From CAYSPU01 sp964432995 (GTDB taxonomy: Bacteria > Verrucomicrobiota > Verrucomicrobiia > Limisphaerales > JAHDYP01), in contig CAYSPU010000123.1 in NCBI GenBank assembly GCA_964432995.1, forward strand, positions 1 to 16,686: a stretch of 16,686 bases of DNA. The letters run 5' to 3'. Numbering within the stretch: the stretch's first letter is position 1; each line of letters starts with the position of its first letter. Shown here piece after piece: positions 7,050 through 14,356 of the stretch. The notes beneath the pieces are model-generated. The model worked only from the letters and a program-made list of their open reading frames with translations. It did no database searches and was not told the DNA's origin. The translations under genes were made by a program, and so were the position numbers.

Positions 7050-8540
7050 CTACGGCCGCCGGGTTTGTGGCGGCCGGCGCGCCGCGTGCCGTCGGATCGG
7101 CTCCACGGTCTTCGGTCGGGGGCGGGCGTGCAGCACGATCGGACATCCTTCATACCCGAAGGCGCGGCGCAACTCGTCCGCCAGGTACTTCTTGTAGGGA
7201 TCGGAGAGCAGTTCGTCCCGATTGACGAACAGGAGGAAGGTGGGCGGGGCCTGCTGGGTTTGGGTGGCGTAAAAGAACTTCAGGCGGTGCCCCTGTCGGC
7301 TGACGGGCTGACGGCGTTCGACGGCCTCCTGCAGCGTGCGATTGAGCAAGGCTGTGGGGATCTTCTGCTGGAGCTGCGCGGCCACGTAGCGAATCGCCTC
7401 GAGCAGGCGCTCCAGGTGAAACCCGGACGTCGCCGAGGTGAAGATCACCGGGGCGTAGTCGAGGAAGAACAGATTCCGCTGGACCCATTCGGCGAATCCG
7501 GCCAGGGACGTGTTCGGCTCCGGCTCGCCGTAACGCCGGCCCTTGCGCTGGCGCCCGCGTTGCTGGTCCTCCTGCTTCTTCTCCACCGCCGCCGCGAACA
7601 GATCCCACTTGTTCACGACCAACACGCAGGCCTTGTGCGCCTCGAGGATCTTGTCCGCCACTTTCTTGTCCTGCTCCACAATCCCGGATTCCGCGTCCAG
7701 GACGAACACCACCAGGTCACTGCGCGCGATCGAGTCCTCGGCGCGCTTGACGCTGAAGAACTCGACCGAGGTGTCCACCCGGCGGTGCTTGCGAATCCCC
7801 GCCGTGTCGATCAGCAGATAACGCTGTCGGACGCCCTCCGTTTCGACCTCGAGCGGGACGTCGACCGCATCGCGCGTGGTGCCGGGAGTGGGGCTGACGA
7901 TGACACGGGCGGAGCGGGTGAGAGCGTTGATGAGGGAGGACTTGCCGACGTTGGGGCGGCCGATGATGGCGATCTTGAGCGGGGGTGACTCGGCCGCCGC
8001 CTGCCCGGGCGTCGACGGGGCGGCCTCCGGGCGCTGCGGCAGCAGGCGCACGGCGGCGTCGATCAGCGCCGGCAGGCCGCGCTCGTGAATGGCGCTGACG
8101 GGGAACACGCGATCGAAGCCGAGCGCGCTGAACTCGGCGGTGTTGGCTTCCCAGCGCGCATGGTCCACCTTGTTGGCCACGACGAGCACCGGTTTTCCGC
8201 ACGCGCGCAACCGCTGGGCGACCTCGTGGTCGAGCGGCACCAGCCCTTCCTGGGCGTCGGTCACCAGCAGGATCACGTGCGCGGTCTCGATCGCCACCTC
8301 CACCTGGGTCAGCGCCGCCCGGAGCAACGGGTCGTCCGCCTTCTCGCCGCGGAGCAGGCCAATGCCCCCGGTGTCCACGAGCGTGAACGGCCGGCCGTGC
8401 CACTCGGCCTCGGCGCTGATCCGATCGCGGGTGACCCCCGGCTGATCGTGAACAATCGCAATGCGCCGTCCGACAATCCGGTTGAAGAGCGCGGACTTGC
8501 CGACGTTCGGGCGGCCCACAATGGCAATCAGACCTGACAC
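7050..8540 (-). CDS. der: Ribosome biogenesis GTPase Der (EngA)
   Basis: The protein has 496 residues with tandem GTPase domains and a KH-like C-terminus. Domain 1 has GRPNVGKS (9-16), DTGG (56-59) and NKVD (123-126). Domain 2 has GRPNVGKS (194-201), DTAG (245-248) and NKWD (310-313). The KH-like part includes KFFYATQTQQAPPTF and the late PIV segment. Der acts in 50S subunit maturation. The GTG start at 8540 places the G1 motif where the family has it; the frame continues upstream, and an ATG at 8645 would add 35 residues without family counterpart. The ribosome site before the GTG is poor, so the start is the least certain part. After NKWD there is a roughly 26-residue charged insertion compared with E. 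coli Der (by memory). Confidence 0.95.
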   Translation of the reverse strand: MSGLIAIVGRPNVGKSALFNRIVGRRIAIVHDQPGVTRDRISAEAEWHGRPFTLVDTGGIGLLRGEKADDPLLRAALTQVEVAIETAHVILLVTDAQEGLVPLDHEVAQRLRACGKPVLVVANKVDHARWEANTAEFSALGFDRVFPVSAIHERGLPALIDAAVRLLPQRPEAAPSTPGQAAAESPPLKIAIIGRPNVGKSSLINALTRSARVIVSPTPGTTRDAVDVPLEVETEGVRQRYLLIDTAGIRKHRRVDTSVEFFSVKRAEDSIARSDLVVFVLDAESGIVEQDKKVADKILEAHKACVLVVNKWDLFAAAVEKKQEDQQRGRQRKGRRYGEPEPNTSLAGFAEWVQRNLFFLDYAPVIFTSATSGFHLERLLEAIRYVAAQLQQKIPTALLNRTLQEAVERRQPVSRQGHRLKFFYATQTQQAPPTFLLFVNRDELLSDPYKKYLADELRRAFGYEGCPIVLHARPRPKTVEPIRRHAARRPPQTRRP

Positions 8541-8677
8541 GCCGCGAGGATGCGGCAGGGCGCGGGGGGCGGAAAGCCAAAAGCGGAGGCGCGGTTCCAA
8601 AGCCCGGCCCGATTCGGAATTGAGCGGGGGCGGTGGTACTGCCATGATGCCTGCGAACAAGAACTCCGGAGCGATCC

Positions 8678-9397
8678 ATGAACCCACCCGTCACGAGCGG
8701 GACCAACCCGCCAAAGAAGCACGGTTGTCTTTTCTACGGTTGTCTGACGGTGTTGATCCTGGCGGTCGTCCTGGGAGTGGCGACGTTTCTCGTCGCGCGC
8801 TACACCGTCCGCCAGATTGCCGCTGTCGCGGAGAAATACACGGAGACCACGCCCGCGAAGCTGCCAAAGGTCGAAGTGAGCGCGGAGGACCAGGAGGTGC
8901 TGCAGAAGCGGGTGGACACGTTCCGCGACGCCGTCGAGGCCGGCGAAAAGACGGAGCCGCTGGTGCTGACGGGGTCCGATCTGAACGCGCTGATCGCCTT
9001 GGCGCCCAGCCTCGCCCAGTGGAAAGAGAGGGTGTACGTGGATCTCGAGGGCAAGGAAGTCAAAGGCCGGGTGTCTCTCCCGCTGGATGAGTTCGCGAGA
9101 CTCCCGGGCTTGTCCCGGCTCCGCGGGCGCTACCTCAACGGGGAGGGGACATTCCGGGTGGCGCTGGAGGCCGGGGTGCTGGTGGTGACGCCGCAGTCGT
9201 TGCGCGTGAAGGATCAGGCGGTACCCGAGCAGATCATGAGCCAGTTGCGCCGCCAGAACCTGGCCCAGGACGCCTACCGGCAACCGAAGAACGCCGAGTT
9301 CCTCTCGAAGTTCGACACCATCCGCGTCGAAGACGGCAAGCTGATCATCACCGGGCGTGAGCCGGCCGGCGGTCCGACGCGTTCGCCCGCCCCGTGA
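8678..9397 (+). CDS. Hypothetical single-pass membrane protein
   Basis: The protein has 239 residues. A short Pro-rich N-terminus with KKHG is followed by one strong hydrophobic helix (about 17-42, containing LILAVVLGVATFLVA) and a soluble domain of about 190 residues. The basic residues before the helix suggest that the C-terminal domain is outside the cytoplasm. The soluble part has a regular pattern (LTGSDLNALIAL, YVDLEGKEVKGRVSLPL, IRVEDGKLIITGR) suggesting a mixed alpha/beta fold; I recognise no catalytic motif and no named family. GGAG at 8668-8671 lies six bases before the ATG. TTGAGC (8620-8625) and CATGAT (8643-8648), 17 apart, are a possible weak promoter. It is divergent from der and convergent with the dGTPase gene. 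Confidence 0.8.
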   Translation: MNPPVTSGTNPPKKHGCLFYGCLTVLILAVVLGVATFLVARYTVRQIAAVAEKYTETTPAKLPKVEVSAEDQEVLQKRVDTFRDAVEAGEKTEPLVLTGSDLNALIALAPSLAQWKERVYVDLEGKEVKGRVSLPLDEFARLPGLSRLRGRYLNGEGTFRVALEAGVLVVTPQSLRVKDQAVPEQIMSQLRRQNLAQDAYRQPKNAEFLSKFDTIRVEDGKLIITGREPAGGPTRSPAP

Positions 9398-9422
9398 GCG
9401 GAGCGGACAGCATTCCCGCTCA
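9395..9422. terminator. Possible shared hairpin between two convergent genes
   Basis: TGAGCGG (9395-9401) and CCGCTCA (9416-9422) are perfect seven-base complements around a 14-base loop. The stop codon of the plus gene (9395-9397) and that of the minus gene (9420-9422) both lie in the arms. There is no T-run on either side, so a rho-independent terminator is not proven. Confidence 0.3.
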
Positions 9423-10575
9423 GCCGCGGAGCAGGCCGAATCTCCGTTGGTGTTCGAGCATGACGTAGCGGTCGGTCATGCCGGCGATGTAATCGCAAAC
9501 CGCGCGGTGGAGCCCGATGCGACGGATGCGGCGGCGGGCTTGTTGCCCCATGTGCTGAGGGTGGGCGACGTAGTCGCGAAAGAGCTTCTCCATCATTTCG
9601 ACCGCCCGTTCGTTGGGCTCGTGGACGACGGGGTTGTCGTAGAGGTTGGCGTGGAGGTAGGCGCGCAGTTCCCGGTTCAGGGCATTCCGTCGGGAACTGT
9701 AGGCGATCAAGGGCGCCTCCTGCCGGCGCACATCGTCGGCGCTCTGCACGCCGGACGTCTGCAGGTTGCGTTCGCTGGTGCGAACGACGTCGCGGACGGC
9801 GCCGTCGATGATGCAGCGGATGGTGAAATACCAGCGGCATTCGTCGGGAAGCGCCCCGTGTTCGCGGCGGACGGACTGGGCGGCGCGACGCCAGATGCGG
9901 ACTTCGCGAAAGAGCGCAGTCTCGGAGAGGAGGCCGGAGTCGAGCCCGTCGTCGAGGTCGTGGCTCGAGTAGGTGATCTCGTCGGCCAGATTGGCCACCT
10001 GGGCTTCAAGGGAAGCGGAGGATCCTCCCGCCGCGGATTCCGGGTGGTCGTAGCTGGTCTCGTGTTTGGCGANNNNNNNNNNCCTCGCGCACCTCCCAGG
10101 TCAGGTTGAGTCCGGGGAAGCCGGGGTATTTCTGCTCCAGTGCCTCGACGACGCGGAGGCTCTGGCGGTTGTGTTCGAACCCGCCGTGGTCCCTCATGAG
10201 CGAGTTCAGGGCGGCTTCGCCGGTGTGGCCGAAGGGGGAATGGCCGAGGTCATGAGCCAGGGCGATGGTCTCGGCCAGGTCCTCGTTCAGGCGGAGAGCC
10301 TGGGCGAGGTTGCGGGCGATGGCGGCGACTTCGATGCTGTGGGTGAGCCGCGTGCGGAGGTGATCGCCCGTGCCGTTGAGAAAGACCTGCGTCTTGTATT
10401 CGAGCCGGCGGAAGGCGCGCGAATGGATGACCCGATCCCGATCGCGCTGATAATGCGTCCGCCAATCCGGGGGCGGTTCGGGAAACTGGCGTCCCCGGGT
10501 GTCCGCGCTGAACTGGGCGTATGGCGCCAGGGTCTGGCGTTCTAATGCTTCCTGTTGTTCGCGGGTGCGGGGCAT
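9420..10575 (-). CDS. dgt: dGTPase-like HD-domain dNTP triphosphohydrolase, interrupted by a 10-N gap
   Basis: Part 1 (from ATG 10575) has the family start YQRDRDRVIHSRAFRRLEYKTQ and the metal-binding HD residues H79 (RLTHSIEV) and H108-D109 (AHDLGHSPFGHTGE), and ends WEVRE at the gap. Part 2 resumes as AKHETSYDHPESAAGG, then EAQVANLADEITYSSHDLDD, and runs to the stop at 9420. Relatives have WEVREGI(V/A)KH here, so three bases encoding the rest of Gly-Ile would restore one frame and give about 382 residues. The enzyme hydrolyses dGTP (or other dNTPs) to the nucleoside and triphosphate, keeping dNTP pools balanced. The apparent frame break comes from the 10 Ns, not from a visible mutation. No strong ribosome site is seen. 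ispH ends 45 bases upstream, so the two may be cotranscribed. Confidence 0.92.
10073..10082. other. Assembly gap of exactly 10 Ns inside the dGTPase gene
   Basis: The flanking coding sequence on the minus strand is GAGG before and TCGCCAAACAC after. Family conservation predicts only three missing bases. The stated length of 10 puts the two halves out of frame, so it is best read as a placeholder. Confidence 0.9.
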
Positions 10576-10620
10576 GCGGGCTGGGGTGAATGCGATGCGG
10601 CTGCCGAAGCGGAAGGCGGG

Positions 10621-11850
10621 TCAGGCGGTCAGGACTTCGCGGACCGACACCCCTTTCAAATCGAAGAGCCGGCGGATGGTATCTTCGATCAGGTTGTTCG
10701 GGCAGGAGGCACCCGCAGTGATGCCCGCGGTGACCTTGCCGGCAGGCAGCCAGTCCCGCGTCTCGACCTCGCGCTGGAGCTGCAAGCTGTAGTGGCGGAT
10801 CAGACGGTCCGAAACCATCTCGCCGGCGTTCTTGATGAAATAGGTCGGCAGGCGGGACTCGCCCATTTCGGCGAGATGGGAAGTATTCGAGGAGTTGTAG
10901 CCGCCAATGACCAGGAGCAGGTCCAGCGGTTCCGCGAGCAGTTTCTCGAGGGCGTCCTGACGCTCCTGCGTGGCACCGCAGATGGTGTCGAAGAAGCGGA
11001 AATGGGCCGGGAGCCCGCTCAAGCCGTGTCTCCTTTCCATGGCGGCGCGAATGCGGCGCTGCACTTCCTCGGTCTCACCCCGCAGCATGGTAGTCTGGTT
11101 GGCCACGCCCACGGCCTGCAGGTGGCGGTCGGGGTCGAAACCGGGCGAGTAGGCGCCTTTGAACTTCTCGAGGAACTCCTCCCGGTCGCCGCCGCGGACG
11201 ATGTAGTCGCAGACGTAGTCCGTTTCGTCGAGGGTGTAGACGACCAGGTAGTGCCCCGTGCCGGTGGCCGTGGCCTGGGAGGTGGTCGCCTTGGTCTCTT
11301 CGTGCCTGGCTTTGCCGTGGATGTTGCTGGTGAACGACTCCCTGGCGTACTGCCGCACTCGCTTCCAGACACTCATCACGTCGCCGCAGGTCGTGTCCAC
11401 CAGCAGGCAGCCCCGTTCCTCGAGCTTCCGGCGCGTCATGACCTCCGTGCCAAAAGCCGGAATGATCACCACGTCGTCCGCATTCAACCGGGCGATGTCC
11501 GCGTCGGTCGGCCGCGGGGATATCGTGATGATCCCCATGGCCCGGATCTGGTCGTTGACCTCCGGGTTGTGGATGATCTCGCCCAGGAGGTAGATCGGCC
11601 GGGGGGGCGGGAAACACCTGCGCGCGGCGTAGGCGAGATCGATGGCGCGCTCGACGCCGTAGCAAAAGCCGAATTCCTTCGCCAATTTGACCGTCAGGCG
11701 CCCATCGGCGGCCAGAACCCCTCCGTTGGCCCGGATCCGGTCGACCAACTCGCTGCGGTAGTGCGACGTCACCTGAGCCTCCACCTCCGCCATCACATCG
11801 GGACGGCGCAGGTTGACCTTTCCCGCAGCAACAGTCGGTTGCATCGACAT
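10621..11850 (-). CDS. ispH: 4-hydroxy-3-methylbut-2-enyl diphosphate reductase, long form
   Basis: The protein has 409 residues. IspH is the last enzyme of the MEP isoprenoid pathway, turning HMBPP into IPP and DMAPP with an iron-sulfur cluster. The three cluster cysteines are C63 (GFCYGVERA), C155 (DTTCGDVMSVW) and C291 (TICGATQERQ). IHGKARHEETKATTS (around 177-191) and GGYNSSNTSHLAE (316-328) are substrate-site motifs. At about 400 residues, with the IHGK..HEET form, it belongs to the long class best known from cyanobacteria and plastids rather than the roughly 315-residue E. coli type. Two ATGs are possible (11850 and 11844); neither has a clear ribosome site. It lies 134 bases downstream of mnmG on the same strand. 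That spacer contains a GC-rich hairpin (CTGGGG 11925-11930 with CCCCAG 11941-11946) without a T-run. Confidence 0.95.
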   Translation of the reverse strand: MSMQPTVAAGKVNLRRPDVMAEVEAQVTSHYRSELVDRIRANGGVLAADGRLTVKLAKEFGFCYGVERAIDLAYAARRCFPPPRPIYLLGEIIHNPEVNDQIRAMGIITISPRPTDADIARLNADDVVIIPAFGTEVMTRRKLEERGCLLVDTTCGDVMSVWKRVRQYARESFTSNIHGKARHEETKATTSQATATGTGHYLVVYTLDETDYVCDYIVRGGDREEFLEKFKGAYSPGFDPDRHLQAVGVANQTTMLRGETEEVQRRIRAAMERRHGLSGLPAHFRFFDTICGATQERQDALEKLLAEPLDLLLVIGGYNSSNTSHLAEMGESRLPTYFIKNAGEMVSDRLIRHYSLQLQREVETRDWLPAGKVTAGITAGASCPNNLIEDTIRRLFDLKGVSVREVLTA

Positions 11851-11984
11851 ACGGGAGCCAATCTACCATCGAGCCGCCCCCCGTCGAGCCCGGACGCGAG
11901 CCCCGCGTCCTCGCGCAACTGGCGCTGGGGCTTCGCTCCTCCCCAGTCAGCGCGCGGATTTGGGCGCGTTCCCTCTGGTCGCGA

Positions 11985-13886
11985 CTACTCCTGACGCCCG
12001 CTCAACCGGCGCAGCCAGACGGTGAGCAGGCCGATGTCGGCTGGTGTGATCCCAGAGATCCGGGAAGCTTGGCCGATCGTCCGAGGCCGCACTCGAGCCA
12101 GCTTCTGTCGCGACTCACTGCGCAGGCCGGGAATCGACGCGTAATCCATCGAGTCCGGTATCCGTTTCTCTTCGAGGGACCTGAGGCGGGCGACCTCGAC
12201 CTGCTGGCGCTCGACATAACCTCGGTATTTGACCTGGGTTTCGACCTCATGGGCGACCTCGGTCGGGACGGCACTGTCATCTCCAACTAATTGATAATAA
12301 GTAACTTCCGGCCTTCGAAGCAACTCCTCCCAGGTTTGTGATCCACAGCGTCTGGCTCCAAGCCGCGCCAACTCGGACGCCACCAACTTGGCCTTATTCA
12401 CAACTTTACGATATCTGCTTTCATCCAGCAGCCCCACTGAATGACCTATCTCGCTCAACCGCAGATCCGCATTGTCCTGTCTCAGCAGAAGCCTGAACTC
12501 CGCCCTCGACGTAAACATCCGATACGGCTCGGAAGTCCCCTTCGTGACAAGGTCGTCAATGAGCACCCCAATGTATGCCTGATCCCTCCGCAGTACGAGC
12601 GGCTCCATCCCCCGGATCCGACGCGCTGCGTTGATCCCGGCGATGAGCCCCTGCGCACCGGCCTCTTCGTAACCGGAGGTCCCGTTGATCTGACCTGCAA
12701 GATACAGGTTGCCGATGACCTTGTACTCCAGTGACGGATACAACTGGGTTGGTGGAACGTAGTCGTACTCAACCGCATATGCAGGTCGAGTTATCTCCGC
12801 TCGCTCACAACCAACGATCGTACGGACCATCTGGTATTGCACATCAACGGGAAGCGACGAAGCGAAGCCGTTCACGTAGATCTCCTCCGTCGTCACTCCT
12901 TCGGGTTCCAGGAAGATCTGGTGCTTCTCCTTATCCGAGAACCTGACGATCTTGTCCTCAATGGATGGGCAATAGCGCGGGCCAACCCCCTCGATGACGC
13001 CAGAAAACAGGGGCGACCGATCCAGGTTCTCGCGGATGACCCGGGCCGTCTCGGCGGTTGTGTAGGTAATATAGCAGTCACGCTGCCCGTCGATTCGGTC
13101 GAGAATGGACCCGACGGGGTACTTGGGGACGCTCCGAGGGCGAGCGGATTCCTGGATCCCGGCCGATTGTTCCACGTGGAACAACTCATCGACCCAGTAA
13201 CTGAAATAGGGGACCGGATCGTCTCCCGACTGTGGTTCGGTCCGTGAGAAGTCAATCGAGTTCCGCAGAAGTCTTGGCGGCGTTCCTGTCTTGAGCCTTC
13301 CGATCTCCAACCCCAACTCGCGAAGTGACTCCGAGAGTCCGATTGCCGACGCTTCTCCGAGCCTGCCGCCAGGTCGCTGTGTCATTCCCAGGTGCAGCAG
13401 ACCCCGCAGGAACGTCCCCGCCGTCAACACAACGGTCGAAGCCGAATACTGGATTCCAAGATCGGTCTCAACTCCAACTGCGCGGCGATCCTCCACAAGC
13501 AGGCGCGTGACCTGCCCCTGTTTGAGGTCGAGGCGCTCCTGTCGCTCGCATGCCCATTTGAGGAAGCCTTGGTAGGCCTTCTTGTCGCACTGCGCCCGGG
13601 GTGCCCACACCGCAGGACCCTTCTTCTTGTTCAACATCCGAAACTGCAGACCCGTCATATCCGCCGCTCGCCCCATCTCACCGCCCAAGGCGTCAATCTC
13701 GCGGACGATGTGTCCCTTTGCCAAGCCGCCGATCGCCGGGTTACAGGACATCTGGCCAACCGTATCCAGGTTCATCGATAGCAGGAGCGTCGGGCATCCC
13801 AAGCGCGCCGCAGCCAGCGCGGCTTCGACACCTGCGTGTCCTGCGCCTACGACAACCACATCGTATCTCTTCGGATAGCGGAACAT
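11985..13886 (-). CDS. mnmG: tRNA uridine-5-carboxymethylaminomethyl modification enzyme MnmG (GidA)
   Basis: The protein has 633 residues, close to the family's usual 620-630. With MnmE it makes the cmnm5 modification at U34 of certain tRNAs, using FAD and NADH. Visible motifs: FAD-binding VVVGAGHAGVEAA (11-23), C48 in SCNPAIGGLAKG, LKTGTPPR (198-205), C271 in CYITYTT (the E. coli C277 equivalent), GPRYCPSIEDK (302-312), LAGQINGTSGYEEAGAQG and the C-terminal MnmE/tRNA-binding region. Between FSY (230) and C271 there are 40 residues where E. coli has about 12; this insertion carries a parS palindrome in its codons. Base use is unlike the neighbours: 12301-12480 is about 54% G+C. The ATG at 13886 has GGAG about nine bases upstream. 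Confidence 0.97.
   Translation of the reverse strand: MFRYPKRYDVVVVGAGHAGVEAALAAARLGCPTLLLSMNLDTVGQMSCNPAIGGLAKGHIVREIDALGGEMGRAADMTGLQFRMLNKKKGPAVWAPRAQCDKKAYQGFLKWACERQERLDLKQGQVTRLLVEDRRAVGVETDLGIQYSASTVVLTAGTFLRGLLHLGMTQRPGGRLGEASAIGLSESLRELGLEIGRLKTGTPPRLLRNSIDFSRTEPQSGDDPVPYFSYWVDELFHVEQSAGIQESARPRSVPKYPVGSILDRIDGQRDCYITYTTAETARVIRENLDRSPLFSGVIEGVGPRYCPSIEDKIVRFSDKEKHQIFLEPEGVTTEEIYVNGFASSLPVDVQYQMVRTIVGCERAEITRPAYAVEYDYVPPTQLYPSLEYKVIGNLYLAGQINGTSGYEEAGAQGLIAGINAARRIRGMEPLVLRRDQAYIGVLIDDLVTKGTSEPYRMFTSRAEFRLLLRQDNADLRLSEIGHSVGLLDESRYRKVVNKAKLVASELARLGARRCGSQTWEELLRRPEVTYYQLVGDDSAVPTEVAHEVETQVKYRGYVERQQVEVARLRSLEEKRIPDSMDYASIPGLRSESRQKLARVRPRTIGQASRISGITPADIGLLTVWLRRLSGRQE
13167..13184. 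other. parS-like ParB-binding site inside mnmG
   Basis: TGTTCCACGTGGAACA at 13168-13183 is a perfect 16-base palindrome, extended to 18 bases by T13167 and A13184. It matches the bacterial chromosomal parS consensus TGTTNCACGTGNAACA at every defined position. On the minus strand it encodes L-F-H-V-E-Q (MnmG residues 235-240). parS sites load ParB, which spreads and recruits SMC for origin segregation; they cluster near oriC (established knowledge). parA and parB are not in the window. Confidence 0.85.
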
Positions 13887-13963
13887 GAACTCGGACTCCG
13901 GCTCAGGTCTCTGCGTTCCTGCTGGTTTCTCTCAGGCTGCGGGCAGCAGGTGTGGCCTCTTGT

Positions 13964-14040
13964 GGACGCCCGAGGCGGGGCGTCCCTACCTTCCATCGCT
14001 GCGCAACAGCATGGGGTAGGGACACGCGGCCCCGCGTGTC
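13964..14040. repeat. Double-hairpin intergenic repeat (REP-doublet-like)
   Basis: Hairpin 1 pairs GGACGCCC (13964-13971) with GGGCGTCC (13978-13985). Hairpin 2 pairs the halves of GACACGCGGCCCCGCGTGTC (14021-14040). They are linked by GTCCCTACC (13982-13990) and GGTAGGGAC (14015-14023), which are perfect complements, so the whole 27-base ends are inverted copies of each other with 21 of 27 positions alike. It sits in the 470-base divergent space between mnmG and thyA. Such paired GTAGGGAC-type elements recur in verrucomicrobial genomes by memory. It could also act as an RNA structure. Confidence 0.6.
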
Positions 14041-14080
14041 CTTCCGGTTGCGAGTGGAAGATGTGTGCGACTTCATGTGC

Positions 14081-14118
14081 GTAACATCTTGTTCATCAAT
14101 ATGTTACATTGCTATACA
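14081..14118 (+). promoter_or_regulatory. AT-rich operator-like dyad overlapping a possible promoter
   Basis: GTAACAT (14081-14087) and ATGTTAC (14101-14107) are perfect seven-base complements 13 bases apart, in the only clearly AT-rich patch of a GC-rich spacer. TTGTTC (14089-14094) and TATACA (14113-14118), 18 bases apart, resemble sigma-70 -35 and -10 boxes on the plus strand, so a repressor on the dyad would cover them. The next plus-strand gene is thyA, about 230 bases further. The 14119-14356 leader shows no gene, tRNA or riboswitch that I can recognise. Confidence 0.35.
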
Positions 14119-14356
14119 CCCGGTTCACGTTGTCTTGCCCCAGCCCCGATGCGTTGCGAGTCTTCTTTCGACGGCACGTTGTTTCGGGTCGGGCGTCAAA
14201 GCCGGCTGACAGAGTCTTGCGGCCGGCATGCGCAGTGGACTCGACATACCTGAAGACAACCGATTTGGGGGCGGGACGCAAGTCGCCATCGCTTTGGCTT
14301 GCCCGCGGGTGGTCGGTGGACTACACAGGCCCCCAGTCGTTTCTCGCAGCGCGCGC

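Noticed and set aside
9420..10575. dGTPase gene as a frameshifted pseudogene or two genes
   Set aside because: The frame change is fully explained by the placeholder length of the 10-N gap; both halves keep the family motifs.
14096..14281. Small minus-strand ORF upstream of mnmG
   Set aside because: Composition is random-looking (R/K/T-rich), with no ribosome site, and it overlaps the promoter-like region.
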